Assembly: GCF_000003815.2 (NCBI RefSeq)
Contig: NC_049991.1
Location: forward strand, 11,690,917-11,754,916
Direction of reading: 5' to 3'
DNA from: Branchiostoma floridae
Taxonomy: Eukaryota > Chordata > Leptocardii > Amphioxiformes > Branchiostomatidae
DNA: 64,000 nt
Below the pieces are notes generated by a model. It worked only from the letters and a program-made list of their open reading frames with translations, was not told where the DNA came from and ran no database searches. Shown here in pieces: positions 46,861 through 58,110 of this stretch. The translations under genes and the position numbers were made by a program. Every line of letters starts with the position of its first letter. Position 1 is the stretch's first letter.

Positions 46861-49800
46861 CGCTAGTTAGATTCGTTGTTTTATAAAAATGGGTATTTTA
46901 ACATTTCAGACCAACGACATGGGTTTCAAATGTCAAAATTTCAATATATTGCAATGCGAAACTATCTTCCATCCACTTGACGATCGCAAAATACCCTATT
47001 TTTATATACAATGGATATAGGTTACCCTACGGATAAAGGTGAACTAACGTTATAGATTTTCCTTTTTCCCAGAAACATTTCAGTGGAATGCCCTGCCTGG
47101 CTCGGTGGTAATAGCTCAGAGCACTGTTGAGTCTTTACATGCCAGGCAGGAGGCCTGCCCACCCTGATCAGGGACCTCAAGGTGTCAGAACACAGTATTT
47201 ATCCGCGACCCCCGTCCCCAAAAGTAGTTTGTGTTAAAATAGTGCACCGCTGTACTTGCAAGTGCCGTAGTTATTCTTCCGTGCACAACAGCGATGTGGA
47301 AACTGTGGTGAATGGTAGAGGATAATAATTGGTGTTATATAAGTTGGATTACGTTGCTTCTTCGGCCAGCGGGAATTTGTGCCTTAATTGATACTGTTAC
47401 CGGCACTTCCTGTTCGTCGACTGCAGTTCCTTGACCTCCGATGGGGGTCAAATCAAAGTGTCTTTTATAGAAAAACGAGCAGGCAAATCTATGCTCATTT
47501 TCAGATATTTTGTAGGTTGTACCCTCGACTTCAACACAAAATTCTTGTAAATTGTATCTGCACCTTTCTATAGGTTTTGAGTCGTCGAACCACTTCACTT
47601 TGAGGTCCTTATATCCATGTAAATCCCCATAGGCGAAAAGCTGTGTTCTGAGACCTCAACCATTCCCCCCCCCCCCCTTACGTTGCCCCTTGCGGGGCTA
47701 TGGGGGGGGGGGGGGGGGAGGTAACCTCAAAGTAGTAGAGAGTTTCCCCAGACCAACTTTGCGACAGCTCTCGCCTTCCACGCTCAAAATCGTGAAAATA
47801 TTTTTGGGGCATCCTCAATAGCTTAAAACTAAAACCATGCATGTGTCTTGCTGATAGAATTGCCAGTTAACCTTAGCTCAATTGTCTGGCAGCAAAATTT
47901 GCCCCTCGAAATGCAGCAAATAGCATTTTTGAGGGTCAAGATTTCAATTTTCCAGACCCCCCCTGACGCGTCGCACCTTTCATGCTCCATGTGCTGACAA
48001 TTTTGTCAGAAAAAGTTCGCCCCCCCAACGATTTTTTTTTTTTCGCCCTATCGCTCCATATTCTTTATGAAAAAATCCGTGAACCAAGAAATTAAATGGG
48101 TGTGGCCTTATTGCCAAAAATCGACAACAGGAACTCCCAAACAAATTAAAAGAATGGGATAGGATTGGGAAAAATGAAAAAAGGTGGGAACAGCTCTGCC
48201 TTACATGCAATGCTCTCTTACCTCACTTTCCTTTTATGTTCCTGCACAGGTGTAATTGCACAGGCTTCAGGTGAAGCCAGAGCAAAGTTCGGGAAAACCT
48301 ACATCCCTGCCACCTACATCAAGTACTTGGAGAGTGCAGGCGCACGTGTGGTGCCAATCAGGTTAGAATCTTTCTGTCAAAATTGTCTGGAAATCAAGGA
48401 GCTTTCATCAATCTGATGAAAGCTCCTTGCTGGAAATAATCATTAAATTCCATCAAAAATCATGTACTAAATGTATTCCAACATGGCCATATTTGTGACA
48501 GGGTTGATGTTAATTGTGTGCAAATGTTAGCATTCTACTTTACTGAGCAGAGTCCTTCGTAGACATATTCAATATGTTGGCACCCTTTTCTGTCCCCAGG
48601 GTTAACTTGACTACAGCTGAATACACCAAGCTCTTCAACTCCTTAAATGGGTATGTAAGTAGTGAAAGTGTGTAGAAATATAGAGGGGCGAGTAAGAAAA
48701 GAAAGAAACAAACATGCTGACACCCGGGATCGAACCGGAGTCGGCGGATTACAAATCAAAGGTGCAGACCATTCGGCCGAAAAGGCTTAAGCCGTTTGGC
48801 GTCTTCAGTTTAGCAGTCCATGAAGCACACTGTTACAAGTAACTTTACAAAGCAGTATCAACAAGATGTTGGGAGACTCAGAAAAGTTGTGATTTTGCCT
48901 GTCTACATCTGCTTGGGGATTCAGGTGTTGATTGATGTTGTATTGACAGCAAGTGAGCAAGCCAGTGACACAGCATTTTTTTCCTGTTGTTCAGGGTCCT
49001 GTACCCAGGGGGCGGTGTTAACAAGTTCACTTCTGGCTATGCCAAGTCAGCCAAGATATTTTATGATCTTGCTCTCAAGGTTAGTTTCATGCAGTCTTTT
49101 CTCAAGACAGTATACCATAAGCACATTAAGACAGTTTTGTATCACTGCTATCACATATTGATAAGCAGTTTCCCATTTTTTTCTCCTTTTAGAGAAGTTT
49201 TAACAAAGATAACGTTAGTCATTGATGAAAATGAAGGCAAATAAGTGCTCATTACATTTAGCCTCCTACAAGGCCCAGAAATTAACAAGAAACTGGGTGC
49301 AACAGAACTTATATGCCATCAGACTGATAAAGAGGCTACTATTTCACAAAAGTATAATCTAAGTTTGATGTTTCTTGACAGCTACGATGATAATAAAACT
49401 GATAATGTTTAAAACTCTTGAGGCTTCAATGGAGCCTTCTTGGTCCAATGATTAACAGGTGTTATGACCGCATATTAAATAAATTCACTATAAGGACATC
49501 ACATCTAACTTTAACCAGTTTATGATTTCCTTGAAAATTTTGCTTCATGTTTTAGTTGGTAGCCATGGGGTTTACCAGGATCACCAACAAAATTTGATCC
49601 CCTCAGGCTTTTGACGAAGGGGACTACTTCCCTGTGTGGGGGACCTGTATGGGGTTTCAGGAGCTGACAGCCCTGACCAGTGACAGGGATGTGCTGACCA
49701 CTTGTAAAGGAACAGGAAACAAATCTTACAAACTGAACTTTTCAAAAGGTAAGGTTCCAGAGTGGCCAGGATTGGGTAACTGAATAGGGATGAGTGTAAG

Positions 49801-52800
49801 CTCTGACTCTCGAGCTATGAACCAACCAGAGGGGCGAGTAAGAACAGAAAGAAACAAACATGCCATCACCGGGGATCGACCCGGGTCGGCGGATTACAAA
49901 TTATGACCACTATCGCTGTCACCACAAATGCACTAGCGCCCTTGGGCAAGGACGATAGGCAGTACTTGAAGAACACCACTGTTACATTTAGTATATTCGA
50001 TAGGAGGCTTCAAGCAGTCTTCTTCAGGTGTGTACTTGCTCAGGTTCTAACACAACTTACAATGTGGTTATGACAAAAGGTGCAAAAGTTGATACTGTGT
50101 AGAATGCATTTCTTTTAATTTACAGACTAGTACATGTAGTAGCAGTAGTAGAGCATACCGCAGAGAAACTGAGAGAGTCCTTTTTCTCCCACAGATTACA
50201 AGTCCAGTAGGATGTTTGGTAAGGTTCCTGCGGACATCCTGACAGACATGGCAACTTTACCTCTCACACCTAACTTCCATAAGTACTGCCTCACACCTCA
50301 GGTCAGTAACATGACTACAACCTAACCCTAGGAAAAGAGTATTAAATGTGACAAGAATATTTGCAGGTAGCAATGTAATAGACGATCAAACATTTCTGAT
50401 GACTGTTTGCATGTTTGAAGGATCAATGTTATACACCAATGACATATTTTGTTTAAATGTCTTTCTTCGATTTTTTGTTATTCTTAAATTCATGAAAATT
50501 GCTTCATTGTGTGGTTGTCAGTGATGAATATTTGTACATTTCAGAATTTCACAGATGATGCAAAGCTCAAGAGCTTTTACAAGATTCTGTCCACAAATAC
50601 TGATGATGATGGTATGGAGTTTGTATCCAGCATGGAAGGTAAAGTTTTGTTAGGAACTGTCAACCCTAACTTATACGATAGTATTAATGCAGTATGAGAA
50701 TATGAATTGTGGTTTATTACCTGCATGTATGCAGGTATGGTTTTGATGCTGGTGGGAACTTTTCGGTAGCCGGGGATGTAGGGCGCTGTATCTCGTGAAC
50801 GGATGGTGCGAGCACGACGATTTTTGGTTCGTGGGTTGGGGGTGGTAGCCTAACACTCAGGTTTGATTTTGGGCCTCCTGGCGTTTGAACTTGACATTGC
50901 AGGTGGCATTTTTGGTGTTTTTGGGGCACTTTTGGCGCTGTGTGTCCGGAACGATACGCGCGATTGCGACGATTTTTGGTGCATGGGTGGGGGGTTGTTG
51001 CCTGTTGCCTAGGATTGACTTTGGGCCTTGTCGCGTTTGAACTTGACCCGGCAGGTCGAATTTTGTGTCCGGGAGGGGTGTTTCCGGAGTTATATCTTCT
51101 GAACGGCTGGTGCTGGCGCGATGATATTTGGCACATGTGTTGGCGGTGGCTGAATAATGCTCAATTTTGATTTTGGCGCCCTTGGTGCTTGAACTTGACA
51201 TTTTAGGTTACCTTTTGTGCGGGCACGGGGCGTGCGCTGTATCTCCGGAACGCAAGGTACCATTGTGTTGCTATTTGGTACGTGAGTTGTTTGTGGTGTC
51301 CTGGTGGTCAGGTTTGATTTTGGGCCTCCTAGTGCTTGAACTTGATACTGTATAGGTTGACCCTGTTTTTGTGTGGTTGGGGCATCCTCCCAATATCTGC
51401 TTGGTTTTAAAAACAGATTATGGTTGGGTGTAGAACCATCATCTGGCCTGGGCCACCTTCAATGTATCAGGTTACTTAGTGGCACTGACAGTTTGCCAGA
51501 TGACGGGAGTGTACAAGATTATATATCTGTTGGTCAGGTATAATTGGAGTTTGCTTATTACTCTTTGTGGTGTTTCTAGAGCTGTATAGTACTGAGTTTT
51601 AAGTTTCGGTACAAGTTCCTTTACCCTGTTGGCAATCATGGTTGAACTTGAACTTAAACAGAAGAAGATGCAATTTTCTAATGTGGAGGAGAACTGTATA
51701 GAGTGTGGGCATAAGAGAAAGGTATGTGTATGATTTGTCCTGTGTTTCTTTTTGTTTCTTTGGTAATGCCATTTCCATACTGTATACAGGTAATTTGTTG
51801 TTTTGGGCTAGTCATATTCGCTTGGTTTTTGGGCCTGCTTAATCTATGGTACAGGCAGGGTTAAGTGGTGGAGGCTTAGCTTTGTTCTGTTTTAAATTCA
51901 GTATCGTTTGTTGCATTTTGTCGCGGCAAATATATGATGAAATTCCCCTTCTAAGCAACTGCTCATTGGTTTGCGGGGATGTTTGCTGGGTGTTTGCTCT
52001 GACTACAACAGCTTCTGAACTTTTCAAAGCTTCCATTGCCAGCAGCTTGCCATCTATAAATGGGATTGACAAGGACATTTTTCATAGTAAATTATGCTGT
52101 TAAATTTGGCTTTAATAATAGATACTACAGGAGATTTAGGTTTGGGTTGGATGGATTGAATGAAAATATCATACCGCCCTGGGGACTAACTGTTGCTGCT
52201 GCATGGGGGCTACCACTATTCATATTGTCTAATGTCTATGGAACTACAGATAAAAGTATCATTGGTCAAATTATGCAAGTAACATTCCGATGTCAAGTGA
52301 ATAACACCCCAGAAATAAATCTTTAATGAATATCATTGGAAGAACACAAACCAAGGAGACTTAGCAGCTGCATTAGGTCAGTACATTGAAATAGGAAGAT
52401 ATTAGTATATCATGTGACAGAGTAACTACATGTGCATGGGCCATCTGAGACAAAAAAAGGTAGCGTCTCAACAACTTCAAAGTACTGTGGTTGGTTACAT
52501 ACTTAAGAAATCCAAAATAAGTAATGTTCATCCATGTCCAAACTTACAAATTCAGAAAATGGAATTTCAGAGTCAGACTTTTGCATGGTGCACAACCAAC
52601 ACGGTAAAAAGCTCATTTTTCCAACCACGTACCACAGACAAAAAGGCAAAAATACACAATAGGTCTACAGAAACCCAATACATTTCATGCAGGCCTGAGG
52701 TCTACGAACTCTTGTTCATTAAGATTTTAACTGTATGCCATTAACAATGTTTGGACGTAATGTTTCCATAGTTTGACTCATTTTGTTTGACATTTCAAAG

Positions 52801-54156
52801 CATACTACATTCTACAGACTTGGGTGGCTGTATCATTGGATGGAACAGCTCAAGAAAAGTACAACAATATTTTATTGTCAAGGCTGATTCAGCCTTGACA
52901 ATGAGTGATGGTTGACCAGACATAGAACAAAATTTAAACTAAGTCTCTAGTCTCCTACCACTATGTTTTTTCCTTCTTATTTTGCAGCCATCAAATATCC
53001 TGTCTATGGAATCCAGTGGCATCCGGAGAAGAACAACTTTGAATTTGGCTCTCCACTGAAGATCACACATTCAGATGCTGCCACCAGGGTGTCACAAGCC
53101 ATGGCAAACTTCTTAGTTAGTGAAGGTGAGTAGTAGGTCCGTTTGTTATGTGTAAATGGCTGTCAGTTTATAGCCATATGATATGTGGTCTACAAGTTCA
53201 GCAGACTCCTTTGTGTTGAAAGGCCAAGTAGCTAGGCTTGCGGACACAAGATCAAAAAGCCAAGGATTCGGTTCCTGGCATTCCTGGCTAGATGATATGT
53301 CCTTTGGAAAGGCATTTCCCTTGACTTTCCTCACTCTACCTTGGTGTAAAAATAGTTACCTGACTTCAGTTTGGGATCTTAAATTCAGTAGAAGATAGGG
53401 TCTGCCTTACCATACACAGGCTAATGGGACTACCTTTACCTTGATGATATGTAGTCTACATGTTTTAAACTTAATACCTAGATCAACTGAGTATCTGCAA
53501 TTCCTTTGGTTGTCTATGATTGACTAAGAAGTTGCTTTAATAACATGTACCTTTTACTTGATACAGTATGGTTGCAATGCTCTGTGCTGCACTGCATCAT
53601 TGCTCTACTCTGCACAGCTCTGCATGACATCATCAGCTGACTTCCTATTAAGGGTTTGCCCCTCCTCATCAGTATCCCTGCATGGCAGGTTGGAGCGGCA
53701 ACAGTGGCCAACCGTTACCCATTTTGCTTGTCTTCCATGCATGCGCTTTCCCTGCTTCCCTGCCATACCCATTAAAACACTGCCTTAGCCGCTTCTACAA
53801 GGTTCTTAACAACTACCTTTCTGTTCAGTTCTTTTGTTAATCGTCCCCAGTGCTCCCAGAGCCCTCCACACTGTTTGGCTCACAAAGCATCCTAGTACTT
53901 TCCTGGGCCTTCCAATCGTGTCTTAGGTCATGGTATTTCTCTGCTTTCTTCTAATTTGTTTCGTTCTAGAGCATGGTGTACTGTGGGAGATAATAACCAT
54001 TCCATTGTCCCTGCTTTACCGCATGATGCTGCAGCAAGGAAAAGCGCACACAAATTCCCCACTCCGGCAGAGGAGGTCGCTGCTCTAATCTACAACTATG
54101 CACCCGTCTACACTGGGAATGTCACCATCAGTGACCAGACATACTTCTTTGACTGA
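46144..54156 (+). CDS. GGH: Gamma-glutamyl hydrolase, copy 3 (isoform ending in exon 9a)
   Basis: Third intact paralog. Exons: 46144-46246 (or 45218-45320), 48250-48361, 48600-48650, 48995-49079, 49607-49748, 50195-50301, 50545-50638, 52988-53125 and 54035-54156. Total 954 nt, 317 aa; it starts at MVNL, one Met shorter than the others. Catalytic Cys is in [11 protein letters not shown]. The His motif is GIQWHPE, with Ile in place of Val. Exon 6 carries Pro-Ala-Asp where the others have Pro-Val-Asp. This copy has no donor minisatellite, but intron 7 holds a 2-kb insertion, introns 3 and 5 hold tRNA-like SINEs, and intron 1 is 2 kb. Alternative last exon: 54839-54966. Confidence 0.94.
47665..47719. 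repeat. C-run / G-run pair
   Basis: A run of 13 C and a run of 18 G are separated by about 25 bases in GGH3 intron 1. The pair can fold as a hairpin and the G-run could form a quadruplex. It is also a likely sequencing and assembly trouble spot. Confidence 0.85.
48392..48424. repeat. Snap-back palindrome in GGH3 intron 2
   Basis: 'aaggagctttcatca' and its complement surround a short loop. GGH2 reads straight from 'ctggaaatca' to 'tcattaa' at this point, so the palindrome is a GGH3-specific insertion. Confidence 0.85.
48682..48800 (-). mobile_element. tRNA-like SINE in GGH3 intron 3
   Basis: On the minus strand a T-arm/B-box 'ggttcgatcccggg' follows a tRNA-like anticodon-arm region. A tail module (plus strand 'gaggggcgagtaagaa') follows. 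A second copy with the same tail lies at 49829-49950. Neither is a folded, complete tRNA gene. Confidence 0.6.
49829..49950 (-). mobile_element. tRNA-like SINE in GGH3 intron 5
   Basis: It shares the tail 'gaggggcgagtaagaa' and the 'gtcggcggattacaaat' block with the 48682 copy. Its B-box region reads 'gacccgggtcgatccc'-like on the minus strand and is partly changed. The corresponding introns of GGH1 and GGH2 lack it. Confidence 0.55.
50730..52716. mobile_element. About 2-kb insertion in GGH3 intron 7
   Basis: GGH1 and GGH2 run from 'gaattgtggtttat' directly to 'gcattaa-attt-aactg'. GGH3 has about 1.99 kb between these points. The first part (about 50750-51370) is four diverged direct repeats of about 150 bp, each with 'ttgattttgggcctcctxgxgxttgaacttga' spread over the unit. 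The rest has short open stretches (51639-51719 ending at a donor-like site; 51846-52103; 52060-52326). None were recognised. It could be a decayed or chimeric element. Confidence 0.7.
52875..52903. repeat. Snap-back palindrome in GGH3 intron 7
   Basis: 'attgtcaaggctga' is followed at once by its complement. GGH1 and GGH2 have one copy followed by 'tggttgaccagac'. This is a local inverted duplication specific to GGH3. Confidence 0.88.
53205..53450 (+). mobile_element. tRNA-derived SINE in GGH3 intron 8
   Basis: Third copy of the SINE shared with GGH1 and GGH2 intron 8, with 'gtagctaggcttgcgga' and 'ttcggttcctggcattcc'. Its presence in all three genes places its insertion before the triplication. 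Confidence 0.68.
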
Positions 54157-54838
54157 AGTATGTACGCCTTGCTGGCTGATGTGTGCACAACAGTAACTTC
54201 TTCATACATGTACTAACAACTTTCTTGTACCTGAAAACCACATTTCTTTTGTTTTGCTTGACATAACCGGTAAACTGTCTTTAGGAGTTATACAGTGTCA
54301 CTAGTTTTAGTACAGTAGGTTGTACCTACAGGACTGTTAAGTTTGACCCACTCACACAAGGACAGACTCTTTATAATAAGTGAGGTGTGGCTCTCCTCAT
54401 GAAACTTTGCATGCTATTTGAGAGGACATCCCTAACTGAAGCTGGGTATTCATGTTCCCCTGAGTCGAGTGAGAAAATAGGTGTTTACCGGGGGTAAGTT
54501 AAGTACCTTTCCAAAGTGCACAAAATCAGGAACTGCTAGGGATTTCAACGCGTGAACCATGGAAATCATGCACATTTGATGCAGTATCATATACATGTAG
54601 TGTGATCTGCACTTATGCTGTGTTTTATCTCTTCTAAGTACTCATGATGTAAGTTTTCAGCTGCAGCCAATTACACACCAGTACATGTACATTCTAACAC
54701 CTTACAATGTAAGTATCAGGAAACTACCATGTAGTCCAAGTGTTCTAATGCACTTATGCAGTTTCAAGTCCTTGTACTAAGTTGTAGCTTTATGTTGTTC
54801 AATGAGAGAGATGTCGTTCAAATTGTGTTTTACTACAG

Positions 54839-54966
54839 CCAGAAGAAGCCAGCACAAGTTTGCCAGCGCTGAGGAAGAGCGCTCAGCTCTAATCTACAAC
54901 TACACTCCTGTGTACACTGGGAGAACAGCTCCAGCACAGTTCGAGCAGTGCTACTTTTTTGATTAG
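54839..54966 (+). CDS. GGH: GGH3 alternative terminal exon 9b
   Basis: 128 nt, same phase, encoding [30 protein letters not shown] and terminal FEQCYFFD. The hexamer that follows the stop in GGH1 and GGH2 is AAGTAA here. A 2-kb insertion begins about 10 bp later, so 3'-end formation for this exon must differ. The acceptor 'tgttttactacag' is unchanged. Confidence 0.86.
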
Positions 54967-54977
54967 GAAAGTAAACT

Positions 54978-57020
54978 AGAAAGGCCGACATTTGCTTGAG
55001 AGCAAATGCAGCATATTTCAGCCATCTCCCTCCCCATGCAACAACAGACTATTCCAAAATCACCCATGTGCAAGAATCGAACACTTTTGTTTAAAAGTCA
55101 CTTCCACTAATGACACTTAAGTACACCCAAAAATGAATCTTACAAAATTCCTAGTGCAAGAATGGACTCTTCCAGTGCACCCCATGTGAATTTGCACAAT
55201 AGACCAGTCCAGAAATACTCTCACTGAAAACATGGTCAAGGTTGAACTAAGCAAAAAAGGCATGAAAAGGTAAAATAGACCAGTCCAAAAACACAAAGTC
55301 CATAAACAAATTTTTAAAAAATGCCCCCCTCCATGCAACAATGGACTCTTCCAGTACACCCCATGTAAAATTGCAAAATAGTCCAGTTCAAAAATACTCC
55401 CATTGAGAGACATTATATAATCAACAGTCCAAAGATGAATTTAAAGAATATGTACCCCCTCCGTGCCAGAATGGACTAATCCAGATAACACCGGGCTCAC
55501 TGATTGGCTGCCAATCCCCTTCGGGATGTTGACTCAGGCTACGTGATTGGTTGCCTCTTTAACGGTGCACACCCCAGTTCTTCCGCGACTGGGGTCCGTG
55601 GTAGTCCGCGACCAAAAAGTGACGAAAGGCTTCCGAGGGCCCATGTTTGAGTTGACATTTCTCATTATTTCCTGCGAAATGACATTAAACGGTTACATGG
55701 CTGAAAAGCGTAGGAAATGGTGTGTTTTTGGTGCAAATTGTGTTTTGGTCCGCGCGTTGCTTCCGCGATATCCCTACGCCTGAATGTAAAGAGGCCGGTG
55801 ACCTAGATTTACCTCTGAAGCGCTGTGTCAAGCAAAGTTGCAATGCCGCGCGCCGTGGATGATTAAAAAAACTGTAGTACTAGAATTTTCTTTATAATTG
55901 GCTGGATTAGTCTTTAGATTTTCCTCTTTCTGGCAGTATCAGTCGTGCTTGCCGGAAAAATCTTCTTCATCTGTTTTATCCAATGCGAAAATGCCCGATT
56001 TTGTGCATCATTTTTGACATGAAAATAATGTTTTTTCCCTATAATTTTTCAAAATTAGAGAAGTTGAAGGATCGAAACTCAGTTGGTCTTGAAGCTGAAG
56101 GTGTATCCTCTCACCCCATATACAGTTATTTTCCTTCAGGATAATTCCCTGGAAGAGATGGTCGCTAGACTTGAGGGTGTGCCGCCTCCATTTGAACCCC
56201 CAAATAAACTGGTGTGTGCCCCCTTAATCAAGTTACTAGTATATATAGACATGTGCACATGCTGTCTTCAGGTGGGAGAGGTCAACGACCTTGAGGTCGT
56301 TGACCCTCTGGCCAGTGGAGAATTACAAAAAAAGTACCCAAATATATCATTTTGAAGTGGTTCATGTCAGAAATTATACATGGGTCATTTGAATGAATAT
56401 CTAGTGCACCTATTTACCAAAATGTAGGTCATTTGGTTACAAGACCAGGGAACAGGAGCCAAAAGCGTACGTTTTTGGTCAAAAATGGCCAAAAAATTCC
56501 AAAATTAAGCATTTTGTTGTACCGTATGTATACCAAAGGTGTCAATGAATTCATGTGCGCATATGTAGACGGCACTCCTATACCAAATTTCAGGTCATTT
56601 GGTTATAAAATGGGGGTATAGGAGCCAAAAAATGTCATTTCTGGGGCAAAAAATGGCAAAAAATGCCAAAATTAAGCATTTTGCTGTACCATATTCAAAA
56701 ATTGTTTTTGGAATTTTGTGGGCATATGATCAAGGCACCTCTGTACCAAATTTTAGGTCATTCGGCTGTAACACCAGGGAACAGGGGGGCAAAATGTACA
56801 TAAAAATTGCAAAAAACATGAATAAAATCATTTTAAAGGAAGATATGAAAAAAATGAGAAAAAAGCACCTGGGTATTGATCCACTCTACCCTTGTGCCAA
56901 ATTTCAAGTCATTCGGTCCAGGAACGACGGAGTTGAATCGATGTGAAGATTTGACAGGAGAAAGAAAGAAACATTACGAATACAATATATTTCACCATAC
57001 CTATGGTATGGCTGAAATAT
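54978..57020. mobile_element. About 2-kb insertion directly after the GGH3 9b stop
   Basis: GGH1 runs from the stop codon through 'ataaatgatcaaacaggatcta' (21-nt stretch split by variation). GGH3 has about 2.04 kb inside this interval. Near the ends are 'tatttcagccat' (about 55014) and 'atggctgaaata' (about 57010), forming inverted termini. Inside are imperfect repeats with 'atggactcttccagt' (55140-55460), a GC-rich patch (55490-55860), a 26-bp palindrome at about 56278-56304, and three direct repeats of about 150 bp (56410-56940) sharing 'aattaagcattttg'. No transposase recognised. Confidence 0.75.
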
Positions 57021-57435
57021 AATGATCTTACAGGATCTTAATGCAGTTATATATTTTAAGTTGATGGTGGCTTAGAGATGGGCAAGCAATGAAAAGCAAG
57101 ATATGAGGTTTTAATTCTTTATATTTTTACTGAAGAAAGACAAGTGTGCTTTTAGAAATTGCTTATAAGTTGCTTCTTCCATGTGCAAAACAGTATCTTT
57201 TAAACATACTTGGATAGCTCTTCATGTTTTATGTAGTAGCCCCTTTCAGACTTCCATGTCATGTTAACAAAGAAAGTGCAAGTTGTGATCCAGGTATGAT
57301 ATCTGAAGTGTGTAAGATGAGTAATTAGCAGAGCCCAAGGTGTTTTAAGTGCCATATAAAGCAAGCTTTACAAACATGGACCAAATTCCTGTGTGTCTAT
57401 TAGTAACTCTAAAATGAAATGAAACTGCTATGACC

Positions 57436-57755
57436 TAGCCTGGAATCCAGCCGTATTGTGCTTTGGTCGCTCCCGAGGTTCGCTTCCTGACAATACGACT
57501 GGCCTTCGTTACCATTCGAACGATCGGCATTTCAATATTCGCACGCTTTATGTGTGCGATTTCTGATTGGCTGTTAGCACCACCAAGGTGGAAATCGAAC
57601 ACAATCATGTTTACAGTTTGTAATCGAACGGAACACTACTTCTATCTTTCGACTCATTAGTAACGTAAGGGCCGATTGTTCCAATCCTAACGAAGGCCAG
57701 ACGTGTTGGCAGGAAGCAGAGCGACCAGAGCACAACACGGCTGGATTCCAGGCTA
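57436..57755. mobile_element. 320-bp TIR element with 9-bp target duplication
   Basis: It starts 'tagcctggaatccagcc' and ends with its exact complement, with arms continuing imperfectly for about 60 bp. Perfect 9-bp direct repeats GCTATGACC flank it. GGH1 and GGH2 have a single 'gctat(a/g)atc' at this point in their 3' regions. Long TIRs with a 9-bp duplication are typical of Mutator-like (MULE) MITEs. Confidence 0.88.
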
Positions 57756-58003
57756 GCTATGACCAAGGTTTTAAAAAAAAACCTTGCTTATGATGATTTT
57801 CCAGAATTCAATCTTATAAGATGTTAAAAAAAATGGAATAATTAATGCATTGACATGTGGAAAAAGTCTAAAAGTGTAGAAAAGATAATGAAGGATAGCG
57901 TTACTGGATGAACGATTATGATAATGTACATGTACTACAATTGAACACTTTCTGAAGATTGCTAAAATTTTGAAGACACTTTATATTAGTTGTACGCTGT
58001 ACA

Positions 58004-58110
58004 TAGCCTGAGTATCATCTTCCGTAGTGACCGCTGGCTCATGACTTTCGCTTGTTAACCACACAAAAGTCGTGAGCCAGTGGTCACTACGGAGGATGAT
58101 ACTCAGGCTA
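58004..58110. mobile_element. 107-bp near-perfect palindromic MITE
   Basis: The element starts 'tagcctgagtatcatc' and is palindromic around about 58055. It is flanked by 'gctgtacat' and 'gctatacat', a 9-bp duplication with one mismatch. GGH1 shows an uninterrupted 'gatgtacatgtaac'. The TAGCCTG terminus links it to the 57436 element. Confidence 0.85.

Noticed and set aside
47100-47260. tRNA-like 'ggctcggtggtaatagctcagagca'-type stretch (split by variation)
   Set aside because: Could not be folded into a cloverleaf, and no matching B-box follows at the right distance.
48682-48800. Functional tRNA gene on the minus strand
   Set aside because: The B-box is good, but no complete acceptor stem could be paired, and the same tail recurs at 49829. 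This points to SINEs.
50717-51201. Two Pro/Lys/Arg-rich minus-strand frames
   Set aside because: They are translations of the 150-bp direct repeats inside the GGH3 intron 7 insertion; their open length follows from base composition.
55690-55783. Short frame MAEKRRKWCVFGANC as a zinc-finger (THAP-like) start
   Set aside because: The Cys spacing does not continue into a full domain, and the frame stops within about 32 codons. It lies inside the GGH3 3' UTR insertion.
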